From the NCBI GenBank assembly GCA_903853385.1, contig CAINTJ010000142.1, positions 62,001 through 126,000 of the forward strand: 64,000 bases of DNA, given 5' to 3'. How positions within the stretch are numbered: the stretch's first letter is position 1; each line of letters starts with the position of its first letter. Under the pieces are notes generated by a model, which had not been told where the DNA came from, made no database searches, and saw nothing but the letters and a program-made list of their open reading frames with translations. Of this stretch, positions 16,247 through 25,461 are shown in pieces. This DNA is from an uncultured Gammaproteobacteria bacterium. GTDB taxonomy: Bacteria; Pseudomonadota; Gammaproteobacteria; Pseudomonadales; Pseudohongiellaceae. Both the position numbers and the translations under genes were made by a program.

Positions 16247-16990
16247 TCAAATGTTATTGATGATCAGCGTCACACCTGCAACCGCTGTCAGTATCAACAC
16301 CGCCCGGTTGAACCACAGCTGCGAAATCCATTCGAGAAATATTTTACCGGCAAACGCGCCCAGATAAATCAGCGGCGCCACCAGTAACAACGAGGGGAAA
16401 TTGTGCCCATGGAATACATCCTGCCCGATAAAAATAGGCAATTTGGCCAGATTGGCAAACGCGAAGAACATGGTGGCGGTGCCAATAAAGGTACGCTTGT
16501 CGAGATTCAATACCAGAAAATAAATATTGAGGATGGGGCCGGCCGAATTGCTGATGGTAGTGGCTAGACCCGCCAACATCCCCGAGCTGGTACGTGCCAC
16601 TTGCGGATTCGCCAACGCCCAGCGTGTCAGGCGCGGTCGCAAGGGTTCCAGCCCCACCAGCAGCAATACGAAAATACCGATGACCAGGCCCAGCGCGTGA
16701 TTATCGAGTCCGCGCAACACCAAACCGCCAATGGCAATCCCCACTATCAACGGTACCAGCATACGGCTCAGCTCACGCCAGTTGGCCAGCCGCCAGTACA
16801 AATACACGGCAGCGGAATCGCCAATCAGAAACAGCGTAAGTGTGATGCCCAGCGCTTCGCGCGACGGAAACCACAGTGCCACAGTCGCCGACAACAACGG
16901 TCCCAGCGCCGGCATGCCGCCTTTGATAAAACCGGTGCATAGCGCCATCAAGGCCAGGAACAGCAGTGAATGGATATCGAGCAATGTCAA
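16247..16990 (-). CDS. TSUP-family (TauE/SafE) membrane permease
   Basis: The 247-residue protein has about eight hydrophobic segments. It shows the TSUP repeats FIKGGMPALGPLLS (N-terminal half) and TISNSAGPILNIYFL (C-terminal half). Family members export or import sulfite, sulfoacetate or other small anions, and the substrate here is unknown. The first codon in frame is TTG at 16990, six bases after the DUF6152 stop. There is no clear Shine-Dalgarno sequence and no nearby ATG, so the exact start is uncertain. Coupling to the upstream gene would explain the weak start. Confidence 0.85.
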   Translation of the reverse strand: MTLLDIHSLLFLALMALCTGFIKGGMPALGPLLSATVALWFPSREALGITLTLFLIGDSAAVYLYWRLANWRELSRMLVPLIVGIAIGGLVLRGLDNHALGLVIGIFVLLLVGLEPLRPRLTRWALANPQVARTSSGMLAGLATTISNSAGPILNIYFLVLNLDKRTFIGTATMFFAFANLAKLPIFIGQDVFHGHNFPSLLLVAPLIYLGAFAGKIFLEWISQLWFNRAVLILTAVAGVTLIINNI

Positions 16991-16996
16991 AGGGAG

Positions 16997-18016
16997 TTAC
17001 TTCAACTGCTCTGGCATGCACCCAAATGGCTTGATCTCCAGATCCGAGGCTGCAAACTCCGCCTCACCCAGCGGAAAATCCCGCGTGAAAAACAGCGGAT
17101 CATAGGTTTCGATTGCCAGCTTGATGCGATTGGAAGCCTTGTCGAACTGGATGCGCTCCACCGTGCGCAACGCATTCGAATGCAACTGGCCACGCATCGG
17201 CTGGCCTTTCACTTCCACAAACTGGTTGATTACACCGGGCCGGTAATGATCGGTTTCCACCACCAGAGTGTTGCCGTCAAAGTGACCGCGTGAATAACCA
17301 AGTATGGTTTCCGCCGTATTGGCGGGTGCGGCGGCTTCATTCATGTGCACAGTGCGTTTGATGTCCATCCACTCATGTGCGATGACAATATTCTTGCCGT
17401 CTTTGCGGATCGCCATCGGTGTGCCCGGTGCAAACCAGCCACGCCGGATCCCCACTGGCTCACAGCGGTAGGTCGGGTCCATCGTGAAAGGATCATATTT
17501 GGCCACTGCGGCTTTGCCGGCATCAGTGAGGAAATCCATCATGAACTGCGGACCGCTGGTGGGCCGGTTGGCGGGCGCCAGCAACCACACACCATAGAAG
17601 GAATCGCGCGGGGCAACTTTGGGCAATGCGGTCTGGTCTACTCGCGGCCCGTTGACGCTGAGTATGCGACCATCCGGGAAATATGCGGTGTCGAAGAAAC
17701 ATTCGTGCTCATCACGACGATGCTGGGATCCGGTGATACGCAATTCCGTGCCAGGCTTGAGCATGTCGGGCGTAATGCCGTTGCGGGTAAGCTGGGTGAC
17801 GCCATGGGTTTCGCAGCGCCACTCGGCTGTGCGGCCATCCGCATCCTGCGCACGCATATGCAAATATGCATGCGGATTGCGTTGTTCAAATTCGGTGATG
17901 ACGCCAGTCAGGTTGACCGGCTTGTTGATATCGAAGTGTGGCGCAAAACTGTGGTGGGCTTGCGCAACTCCCGTCATGCCCAACAATACCGCCAACGTGC
18001 TCACTTGCAGTTTCAT
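16997..18016 (-). CDS. DUF6152 family periplasmic protein
   Basis: A signal peptide (~20 residues, ending VAQA) is followed immediately by HHSFAPHFD. An OB-like first domain has VNLTGVITEFEQRNPHAYLHM. A second domain (about residues 135-339) contains DPTYRCEPVGIRRGWFAPGTP and IAHEWMDIKRTVHMN. This two-part layout with the N-terminal AHHSF motif is DUF6152. Function is unknown, but it is common in bacteria with periplasmic PQQ dehydrogenases. The leader TTCAGGGGGAAAC just before ATG closely resembles that of the PQQ-dehydrogenase gene nearby. Confidence 0.85.
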   Translation of the reverse strand: MKLQVSTLAVLLGMTGVAQAHHSFAPHFDINKPVNLTGVITEFEQRNPHAYLHMRAQDADGRTAEWRCETHGVTQLTRNGITPDMLKPGTELRITGSQHRRDEHECFFDTAYFPDGRILSVNGPRVDQTALPKVAPRDSFYGVWLLAPANRPTSGPQFMMDFLTDAGKAAVAKYDPFTMDPTYRCEPVGIRRGWFAPGTPMAIRKDGKNIVIAHEWMDIKRTVHMNEAAAPANTAETILGYSRGHFDGNTLVVETDHYRPGVINQFVEVKGQPMRGQLHSNALRTVERIQFDKASNRIKLAIETYDPLFFTRDFPLGEAEFAASDLEIKPFGCMPEQLK

Positions 18017-18078
18017 GTTTCCCCCTGAACCTGTGTCCGACCTGAATCGCCGTGGTGTTTTTATATTGCCTAAACATA

Positions 18079-18114
18079 AGGGGCGGCACCCTGCGGCACA
18101 GCCCCCTGTTTTTT
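18079..18114 (+). terminator. Terminator-like hairpin with T-run, plus-strand sense
   Basis: AGGGGC (18079-18084) pairs with GCCCC(C)T (18101-18107) and is followed on the plus strand by six T (18109-18114). Both flanking genes are on the minus strand, so in this sense it would stop antisense transcription. In the minus sense it is a hairpin preceded by A's and followed only by TTATGTTT, a weaker terminator after the PEBP gene. Confidence 0.4.
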
Positions 18115-18139
18115 ATTGTTTTGGTCCTGCAACTACTGC

Positions 18140-18688
18140 TTATTTTTTGGGTTTGGCATTCGCATAGCGACCGACATAGGCAGCTTTGCCGATGATCTTG
18201 CCTTCCATTGCTTTCATGACTTCAGCGCGGGTGGCGCCTTCTGGTAGACCCAGCTTGGCATTCAGTGCATAGAATTCCCACACATAGTGGTGGAAGCGAT
18301 CCGGCAAAGGTGCGCCCGATCCCATGTAGGCAGCCTTGCCAGTGATGTTCTTGCCGTACACGCTGCCGGCGGGCAGTTTGCCTTCCGGAATTTGTGGTGA
18401 GGGAATGTCATAGGCTACCCAATGGGTAACGTCAGTACCATTCTTGTCAACAGCCACTTCAATGTCGTGCATGATGATGGCGTAGGCTACGGTTTCAGCC
18501 GGTGCACCAATGATCGTGAAGTCAGGTTGCACGTTGTCACCATGCGAAGTGAAACGCAGTGGCACTACCATGCCATCGGGAAACGCTTCGCTGCGTATTT
18601 GCATGTTGACGATATTCTGTGCCTGCACTTGCTGCACGGTGCCCACCAGAGCCACGAGGGCCAAGGCTATACCAGCTAGTTTTTTCAT
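18140..18688 (-). CDS. YbhB/YbcL family PEBP-like protein (exported)
   Basis: A signal peptide (~23 residues, VQQVQA) precedes a PEBP fold. The ligand-pocket signatures are FTSHGDNVQPDFTI, YAIIMHDIEVAVDKNGTDVTHWVAYDIP and FHHYVWEFYALNAKLGLP. Length 182 is normal for the bacterial group. Relatives bind small anions or lipids and their physiological roles are unclear. The start is supported by AAGGAGTGACAA-ATG. It lies between the PQQ dehydrogenase and DUF6152 genes, all on the same strand, so an exported-protein operon is likely. Confidence 0.92.
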   Translation of the reverse strand: MKKLAGIALALVALVGTVQQVQAQNIVNMQIRSEAFPDGMVVPLRFTSHGDNVQPDFTIIGAPAETVAYAIIMHDIEVAVDKNGTDVTHWVAYDIPSPQIPEGKLPAGSVYGKNITGKAAYMGSGAPLPDRFHHYVWEFYALNAKLGLPEGATRAEVMKAMEGKIIGKAAYVGRYANAKPKK

Positions 18689-18773
18689 TTGTCACTCCTT
18701 GGTAACAGTGTGGAAAAATAATGGATGGAATTTGCGTCATCTACGACGGTGGCAGATAGTACTCGTGAGTGCA

Positions 18774-21110
18774 CTACTGCTTCAATCGCAACGCTACTAA
18801 TTCTCCCGGATGTCCGGTATCACCAATTGGCACCACGATATATTGCACGCCGTCAATCGCATATGTCATCGGCAAACCGGTTTGTTTGGCCGGCAATTCG
18901 AATTCACTGATGATGGCACCAGTAGCCTTGTCATGGGCGCGGAACTTGCGACCACCACCGGTTTGACCGCCATAGAGACCAGCACCTTCGCCGGCAAACA
19001 ACAAGGTCTTTGTCACCAGCAAGGCGCCGCGGTCACCGTGGCCAGTACGTTCCTTGATTTCCACGCCTTTCAAGTGGGCGTTGTTCTTGATCTCGTCCGG
19101 CGTATCGGCATTGGCCATCATCCACTTGTGCTCACCGCTGTTCATGTCGATGGCAGTGATGCGGCCATAAGGCGGCTTGATCAGCGGCAGGCCGAACGGG
19201 CCTTCCATCACCAGGCCGCGTGAGGTCATCGCGTAATCGAAGTCCTTGTTCTTGGTATCCTTGCCAAGACCCACTTTCATTGGATGCGAAGTGGACGGGA
19301 TGTAAAGCATGTTGGTGTCGGGATCAAACGCCACGCCCTGCCAGTTGGCGCCGCCGCCAAAACCTGGCATGAAGATGGTGCCGCCATTCTTCTCATCCAC
19401 GATCGACGGTGGCGTGAACACCGGGCCGTAGGTGTAGCCCTTGAGAATGTTGAGCGCTTCGGCTTTCAGCTCCGGTGTGAAATCAATCAGATCATTTTCG
19501 GTGATGCCGAGGCGCTCAAACGGCAGTGGCTTGGTAGGGATCGGTTGCGTGGGTGACAGCTGCTCGCCCGGCACGCCGCTTTGCGGCACTGGTCGTTCCA
19601 CAATCGGCCACACCGGCTCGCCGGTGACACGATTGAGTGTGTACACCATGCCCTGCTTGCTCACCTGGATCGCCGCCGGAATTTTTTTGCCGTTGACAGT
19701 CAGCTCGGCCAGTACCGGCCCGGTCGGCGGGTCATAGTCCCATACATCGTGATGCACGAGCTGGAAGTGCCAGATGCGTTTGCCGGTTTTCGCATCCAGC
19801 GCCACCAGCGTTTGCGAGAACAGATCGTTGCCTGGGCGATGTCCGCCATACATGTCACCAGTGGCTGCTTCCACCGGCACATAGACGATGCCGCGCTCGA
19901 CATCGGCCGACATGGTCGACCACGCGCCAGCCGCACCGCTGTATTGCCAGCTGTTGTTGCGCCAGGTTTCCGTGCCGTATTCACCGGCTTGCGGAATTGT
20001 GTGGAAGGTCCACAACAATGCGCCAGTGTGCACATCGTAGCCACGGATGTTGCCGGCAATGCCTGACTTGGAGCCGGGTGAACCGCCGGACGGGAACGTG
20101 GCACCCACTACGATCACATCACCGACGATCGTTGCCGGCGAAGTGGCGCCGACTGGCGCTTTGTCCTTGTCGACCTCAAAGCGGTCATCGAGTTTTTCAC
20201 GCAGATCCACCAGGCCGTTGTTGCCGAATTTGGGATCAGGGCGACCGGTGACAGCATCGAGGCTCACCATCTGGTAGCCCGGTGTCAGGTTGATCAGACG
20301 GGTGACACCATTGGCGCGCCACACCGACAAACCGCGTCCGGAATTCACACGCGGCCCACCGCGGCTGCCTTCATCAAGCCGGTACATCCACAGGTTTTCT
20401 CCGGTAACCGGGTCGATCGCCACTACATCACGACGACGACCGGCGGTGGTGTAGAGCACACCGTCGACCATCAGTGGTGTAGCTTCATAATTGAATTCCG
20501 GCTGCGGGCCGTGGTTGGTGCTGTACCAGCGCCAGGCAATTTCCAGATTGGCAACATTGCTCTTGTTGATATTGGCCAGCGGCGAATAGTGGGTGGAATG
20601 GGTATCGCCGTGATAACTCAGCCACTCGGCATTCACCACGCGCTGCGAGGTACTGGCACCATTCTGCAGAGAGGCGACACGCACGGGCTCCTGTGATTCT
20701 TCCAGTTTGATGGCCACCAGTTGTGCAGCATCAGCAGCCATGGCTTTCTGGCCAGCCGGCAAACCGTTCTGCTGCAGCATGAACGCAATCAGCGACGCAT
20801 ATTGCGTCGGTGAAAAACCGCCACGATTGTTGACCGGCATCGTGCTGGCCGTGATCTGCAACAACGCACCCAACGGTTGCCCGGCCCATTTTTTCCAGAA
20901 GCCGGCGCCCACCAACGCCGGCCCGGCTTCACCGCCACGCAGCGTGGCACCATGGCATTCGATGCAGGAACGGGTGTAGAGCGTGGCACCGGCCGCAGCT
21001 TGCTGGCTGCTATAGATGCCATCGAGGGTGGATGTTTGTGCAAAGGTGGCACTGGCCATTGCACACAGCAATGACACAGCCAGGCTGCGTACAGCGAAGT
21101 GATGAGACAT
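18774..21110 (-). CDS. PQQ-dependent dehydrogenase with N-terminal cytochrome c domain
   Basis: Signal peptide (~24 residues) is followed by a cytochrome c domain (about 35-120) with heme site CIECH (C49, C52, H53) and probable axial Met91 in STMPVNNRG. An eight-bladed quinoprotein propeller (about 165-778) comes next. Typical PQQ-enzyme segments are EWLSYHGDTHSTHYSPL, HFQLVHHDVWDYDPPTGPVL and LLFAGEGAGLYGG. It resembles membrane-type glucose/alcohol quinoprotein dehydrogenases. It oxidises a sugar or alcohol in the periplasm and passes electrons through its own heme. In most alcohol types the heme domain is C-terminal. The substrate is not deducible. Confidence 0.93.
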   Translation of the reverse strand: MSHHFAVRSLAVSLLCAMASATFAQTSTLDGIYSSQQAAAGATLYTRSCIECHGATLRGGEAGPALVGAGFWKKWAGQPLGALLQITASTMPVNNRGGFSPTQYASLIAFMLQQNGLPAGQKAMAADAAQLVAIKLEESQEPVRVASLQNGASTSQRVVNAEWLSYHGDTHSTHYSPLANINKSNVANLEIAWRWYSTNHGPQPEFNYEATPLMVDGVLYTTAGRRRDVVAIDPVTGENLWMYRLDEGSRGGPRVNSGRGLSVWRANGVTRLINLTPGYQMVSLDAVTGRPDPKFGNNGLVDLREKLDDRFEVDKDKAPVGATSPATIVGDVIVVGATFPSGGSPGSKSGIAGNIRGYDVHTGALLWTFHTIPQAGEYGTETWRNNSWQYSGAAGAWSTMSADVERGIVYVPVEAATGDMYGGHRPGNDLFSQTLVALDAKTGKRIWHFQLVHHDVWDYDPPTGPVLAELTVNGKKIPAAIQVSKQGMVYTLNRVTGEPVWPIVERPVPQSGVPGEQLSPTQPIPTKPLPFERLGITENDLIDFTPELKAEALNILKGYTYGPVFTPPSIVDEKNGGTIFMPGFGGGANWQGVAFDPDTNMLYIPSTSHPMKVGLGKDTKNKDFDYAMTSRGLVMEGPFGLPLIKPPYGRITAIDMNSGEHKWMMANADTPDEIKNNAHLKGVEIKERTGHGDRGALLVTKTLLFAGEGAGLYGGQTGGGRKFRAHDKATGAIISEFELPAKQTGLPMTYAIDGVQYIVVPIGDTGHPGELVALRLKQ

Positions 21111-21337
21111 GATTTCCCCTGAAACTGGCTAACTGTTGTTATTGGTCAGGCACCGATGATGTACCCGCCCGCCCGGCTGCTGCAAGCGCAAACACTGGAG
21201 CGGGATTCACCTCCATAATTTACCCATGATTTCACTGGTGAATCCGCAGCTTTGCTCATTGGCACCGACGCCGCTACACATTGCAGGCAAGTACTTCCAT
21301 GCCCGCTGATGATGCAACCAAACATTCTGTGCTGACC

Positions 21338-21365
21338 AAGGCTGAACTCAAAGTAGTTCAGCCTT
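21338..21365. terminator. 10-bp perfect hairpin at the end of the PepSY gene
   Basis: AAGGCTGAAC (21338-21347) and GTTCAGCCTT (21356-21365) form a perfect 10-bp stem with an 8-base loop that includes the PepSY stop codon. There is no T-run after it on either strand. It may protect the mRNA 3' end or act with Rho. Positions 21111-21337 upstream of the PQQ-dehydrogenase gene hold its promoter region and no gene. Confidence 0.45.
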
Positions 21366-22520
21366 GCGCTTGAACAAGGGCTGGATCAAACGCCGCCACG
21401 CCAGTGACAAGCCGGTCCACACCAGCAACATGGCCGCTGCCGAAGCCAGCGCCGCCAGCGTTTGGCCCCAGATGCCCAATACTTCGCCGGTATGCAGGAA
21501 GCGGGCGATGCCGCGCAATTGCTGGGCTCTGGGCGTGTCGCTGAATTCGCGCACCTGCTTGATCTCACCGCTGCTGCGATCGAGCACCAAGGTATGGCGC
21601 AAATGGGCCTGCGCGCCATTGCCCTGATCGATCTCGATGCGCAGGCTTGTGTCAGCGGCAGCTGGCAAACTCAAGGTCACGCGTTGCCAACCAGCACTGC
21701 GGGCATCGGCCAAAGCCAACTGCAACAAGGCATCAATGGATTGCATGGGTGCTTGCAGCTCAGAGCCGGCGGCAGCTTGATTGGCACCATTGGGCCCACC
21801 AGCAAATGCTCCGCCAGGCCCACCCGGTGGCGCAGGAATCTCGGCCCCAAAGGCGCTATAAAGCAAATTGGCCGCCCACGGATAAGACATTACCGCCCCG
21901 CTGTAAACCACCGCCAACAGCGGTATCGCCATCCAGATGCCGAAGATGTGATGCCAGTGATAGTCGCGCACTTTACTGCTGCCATAATCGCTGCGCAGCC
22001 ACAGACGCGCCTTGAACATGGCCTTTTTCATCAATGCCGGCAGCCATAAATACATGCCACTGAGCACCAGAAACAAAAACACCACGTTGGCGATATCCAT
22101 CAGCTGACGGCCAGTGTTGCGCAGCTCACCCTGCAAATTCAGCCAGCGATGCACGCGCTCAACCGTTTCAAAAAATTCATTGAGCGCAGCTGATTGCAGC
22201 TGCATGGGCAGCGCAGTGTAGGGATCCAGATCAACGCTGGTGCGGCCCGCCCGCAGACTGACAGGGGCGCCGGCATTACTGCTTACCATGAGTGAGTTGG
22301 GATGCAGCTGCGGTTGTGACTGTCCCAGCGCCAGCAGCAACTGCTCCAGCGACATACGCGCAGTTTGTGCAGCCACCGGCACATAACGGCTTTGGGCAAC
22401 CCAGTCTTTGACCTGGCGCTCGTAGGCCAGCAGCACACCGGTCAACGACATCACAAACACAAACAGGCCGGCCACCACCCCGGCTGACAGGTGGATCCAG
22501 AAAACAGTCTTGCGCAACAT
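21348..22520 (-). CDS. PepSY-associated TM helix protein
   Basis: The membrane protein begins LRKTVFWIHLSAGVVAGLFV and has four membrane segments: about residues 8-30, 130-150, 185-205 and 345-370. Periplasmic PepSY-like regions lie between them (LEQLLLALGQSQPQLHPNSL). Conserved HWHHIFGIW and IHLSAG histidines resemble the heme-binding positions of PepSY_TM proteins, which include siderophore-iron reductases. ATG at 22520 is favoured over 22535 because the family usually starts just before RK-x-x-FW-x-H. It could move electrons to iron or to the quinoprotein next door, which is inference. Confidence 0.87.
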   Translation of the reverse strand: MLRKTVFWIHLSAGVVAGLFVFVMSLTGVLLAYERQVKDWVAQSRYVPVAAQTARMSLEQLLLALGQSQPQLHPNSLMVSSNAGAPVSLRAGRTSVDLDPYTALPMQLQSAALNEFFETVERVHRWLNLQGELRNTGRQLMDIANVVFLFLVLSGMYLWLPALMKKAMFKARLWLRSDYGSSKVRDYHWHHIFGIWMAIPLLAVVYSGAVMSYPWAANLLYSAFGAEIPAPPGGPGGAFAGGPNGANQAAAGSELQAPMQSIDALLQLALADARSAGWQRVTLSLPAAADTSLRIEIDQGNGAQAHLRHTLVLDRSSGEIKQVREFSDTPRAQQLRGIARFLHTGEVLGIWGQTLAALASAAAMLLVWTGLSLAWRRLIQPLFKRKAELL

Positions 22521-22709
22521 CAGTACATCATCCAAAACCAGAGTTGGCGTGAGTATAGCAAAGTAAGTCCTGGCATCGGCTCAAGCCGGGACGAAACGGT
22601 TTGGCCACCGAGCCGGGAACAGGCTGCGGCAGCAATTCAAACGACACCCGCTCCGGTGTTAGGCTTTTGGCAGTCGAGGGTCACCCAATAACCTGAAAAG
22701 GAGCTTTTT

Positions 22710-23567
22710 ATGCATGCATTGCTGAAAGTGGTTGTGGTCTTGGTGCTGGCAGTTCAGTGGGGCTGCGCTGGCGCGGCGGAGACTGACCCGCCAACCGTGC
22801 AATTGGTTGACGCAACCCGGCACTTCACCCTGGAAGACACCCTTCGTCTGCATGTCCCGGGTCCGCACCAGATCCCCGTTATGAATGCCAAAGCCACCGG
22901 GGTGTGGCTGGTGATTGATGATGTGGTCATGCAGAGCCTGGGTGCACCGACGGCCGAGCTGGATGCCGCAGGTACCGGTCTGGTGCTGTCTTACCGGCTG
23001 TCGATGGATCCCACCAGCGATGACAGTCGCAATCAGTGGGAGCAATTGCTGGAAAAGCAGCACGGTGGTTACCAGATGACCTTGCCGCTCGCGCTGGCGA
23101 TCGGGACTGCCGCAGCCTTGCCGGTGGCAGGCAATGGCATGCTGTTCCATGTAACCAGTCAGCACAAAGCGCTGATCCTACTGGGCATCAGCGGTGGCAC
23201 CGGCCTGGGCGCTCTCGTCATCGGCAATGGCACCAAGGCCGCAGAAATCACTGCGCTCGAGCAAAAACTCAACACTTTCAGTGCGGACGACGTGGCCGGG
23301 CGCACCGCTGCCAATGCCCGCTTGCAGGTGCTGCGTGCACCTCCCACCGAGGTCTCCAAAGGTTTCTTCCACGACATCTGCGACGACGGCAACGGCATCG
23401 GCTTTCATCGGCTGCAAACGGTGATGTGGACCTTGATCCTCGGCTTCATCTTCATTGCGCATGTCACCAAGGTCATCTCCATGCCGGAATTCCCGGAGAC
23501 CTTGCTGACCTTGATGGGAATCAGCAACTCGGTTTATCTGGGTTTCAAATTTCCGGAGAAAGCCTGA
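22710..23567 (+). CDS. Conserved hypothetical exported/membrane protein
   Basis: Not recognised by name. The 285-residue protein has a signal peptide (to about residue 23, CAGAAE) and a beta-rich domain. A TM helix follows (about 152-170, LILLGISGGTGLGALVIGNG). The C-terminal module has FFHDICDDGNGIGFHRLQTV, then a second TM helix and SMPEFPETLLTLMGISNSVYLGFKFPE. That last module recurs at the end of various bacterial proteins of unknown role. An AAGGAG site precedes the ATG. It stands between divergent PepSY and convergent TonB-receptor genes, so context gives no function. Confidence 0.75.
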   Translation: MHALLKVVVVLVLAVQWGCAGAAETDPPTVQLVDATRHFTLEDTLRLHVPGPHQIPVMNAKATGVWLVIDDVVMQSLGAPTAELDAAGTGLVLSYRLSMDPTSDDSRNQWEQLLEKQHGGYQMTLPLALAIGTAAALPVAGNGMLFHVTSQHKALILLGISGGTGLGALVIGNGTKAAEITALEQKLNTFSADDVAGRTAANARLQVLRAPPTEVSKGFFHDICDDGNGIGFHRLQTVMWTLILGFIFIAHVTKVISMPEFPETLLTLMGISNSVYLGFKFPEKA

Positions 23568-23571
23568 GGAG

Positions 23572-25461
23572 TTAACGCGTCCCGGGAGTCAGGCGAAAAC
23601 CGACATAGATCGCCTGGCCCGGGGTACGGTAGCCGATGACTTCCTGGTATTGCGCATCAAGTGCATTTTCAATACGCGCAAACAATTGCAGCGTGTGGGT
23701 CAGCTGATAGTTGCCGCCCACATCAAGCACAGCAAAATTATCGAGCGGTACTACGTCAGTGAAGGTTTGATCAATTGCATCGCGCGAGCTGCGCATGAAG
23801 GCATGTAACAACCATCGCGGCTGCGGCTGCCACTGCAACCCTGCATTGATGAGTTGGCGGGGGCGGCGCAGCCGCTGCGCACCATCGGGGCGAGCTGTGT
23901 CGTTCCAGGTATAGTTGGCCTGCCAGGACCACGCGCGCGACAACGGCAGCGCAGCACTCAATTCAACACCGCGGGAAGTACTGCGACCAGGATCCTGCAA
24001 ATAACCGCTGTAGTTGGCGAGATCGAACTCAATGGCATTGTCGACCTGTTGATCGAAATACACGGCTTCCAGTTTCAGGCCGGAAGCCGGCCAGTATTCA
24101 ACGCCGGCCTCTGCGCCCTTGCTGCTTTCCTGTTGCAACTTCACCAATGAAGCTGGTGGATAGGACCAGGCACCACTGTTGTAGGCGATTTCATACGGGC
24201 TGGGAGCGCGGAAGCCGGTGCCAATACTGGCCTTGAATTTCAACTGGTTGGCGCTGGGCAACGGCACCAGATAAGCGGTGGTGAAGCGATAGCTGGTGTT
24301 GCTGCCAAAGTCATCATTGTCGTCATAGCGGGCGCCAGCGGTGACATACCAGGCGTCGGAAAACCGGGTGAGTGCTTCCGCGAAATAACCCTGATTACCG
24401 CGGAATTTTGCTTCCTGGCCGGCCCGCTCATAATCAGCACCAAACACCAGTTTGAGTCCTGGCACAGCCTGCACCGAGCCCAGATATTCCCAGCGCTGCA
24501 ATTTGCCGGTGGTGGCAAACGCAGCAACACCGCCAGCGAAACTGGCGCGGTCAGTGTCGGTAATGGCATAGCTCACAGCATGCGAAACCCCGGTGTCGTG
24601 ATAGGTCAGGCTGGCGCGTGAAGCGCTCTGGTCGTAAGTCGAATGGCAAGCATGCGTATAACTGAAATCGCTCAGATAGCAGCCATCAAAGTCGGTGTCG
24701 CCACTCACCTCGCGGTGCACCAGCTCCGCGCGCAAATGGTCGGTGAGATTGACACCGGCGCGGGCATGCAGCGTGGTGTTGCTGTAACCGTCACGGTCGC
24801 GCAGCACAGTGTCATCCGCGCGGCTGTTGAAACCACCAGTGGTGAACCCGGTAGCCGATACAAAGCCATCGACGCTCTCATTGCCGGCGCCGATATTGGC
24901 ATTGAGCTGATGGGTGTCAAAACTGCCAGTCTGGGCTTCAAGGCTGCCATTCCAACCCTTGCCAGCCTGGCGGGAACTGATATTGAGGATGCCGCCCGCA
25001 TCCGCGCCATAGCCAAGCCCTTGCGGCCCGCGCTGCACTTCGACCCGTTCAATACCGCTGCTGAGCAATTGATCCACCTGCGGTCCGATCTGCGGCAGAC
25101 TGGGGTCGCTCAGCCGCATGCCGTCCATGATGACCAGCGTGCGATAACCTTCTTCGCCACGCATGCGCAGCGAAGCCGGCTGGCCGGCTCCGCCGTTGCT
25201 GCTGGCGGCCAGGGCGGGCAGCTGCCTGAGCACATCCTGCAAACTCAAATTGCCGTAGGCTTCGATAGCCTCGGCATCCAGCACCGTCACCGAAGTGCCG
25301 ACCTGGCGCAGCGGCACTGGAATGCGATTGGGGGTGACAACCAGCTCTTCGATGGTTGGCTGGCTGGACTGCGCACTGGCTGACGAACTGGAACATGCAA
25401 AAGACAACAACAACAAAGCAAACTGCACTCGTGCTTCCCGCACGAAATATTTCCTAGGCAT
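23572..25461 (-). CDS. TonB-dependent receptor (BtuB/CirA-like)
   Basis: A signal sequence ([18 protein letters not shown]) precedes a TonB-box-like stretch IEELVVT. The plug domain (about 45-160) has [35 protein letters not shown] and [21 protein letters not shown] ~22-strand barrel ends in [10 protein letters not shown]. The 629-residue length suits BtuB/CirA-type importers of corrinoids or iron chelates; the ligand is unknown. The ATG at 25461 lies inside the last codons of rimO. A GTG a little downstream (VQFALLLL), preceded by GGGAAG, is an alternative start. An open extension upstream to 25854 is only antisense to rimO-type sequence. Confidence 0.9.
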   Translation of the reverse strand: MPRKYFVREARVQFALLLLSFACSSSSASAQSSQPTIEELVVTPNRIPVPLRQVGTSVTVLDAEAIEAYGNLSLQDVLRQLPALAASSNGGAGQPASLRMRGEEGYRTLVIMDGMRLSDPSLPQIGPQVDQLLSSGIERVEVQRGPQGLGYGADAGGILNISSRQAGKGWNGSLEAQTGSFDTHQLNANIGAGNESVDGFVSATGFTTGGFNSRADDTVLRDRDGYSNTTLHARAGVNLTDHLRAELVHREVSGDTDFDGCYLSDFSYTHACHSTYDQSASRASLTYHDTGVSHAVSYAITDTDRASFAGGVAAFATTGKLQRWEYLGSVQAVPGLKLVFGADYERAGQEAKFRGNQGYFAEALTRFSDAWYVTAGARYDDNDDFGSNTSYRFTTAYLVPLPSANQLKFKASIGTGFRAPSPYEIAYNSGAWSYPPASLVKLQQESSKGAEAGVEYWPASGLKLEAVYFDQQVDNAIEFDLANYSGYLQDPGRSTSRGVELSAALPLSRAWSWQANYTWNDTARPDGAQRLRRPRQLINAGLQWQPQPRWLLHAFMRSSRDAIDQTFTDVVPLDNFAVLDVGGNYQLTHTLQLFARIENALDAQYQEVIGYRTPGQAIYVGFRLTPGTR

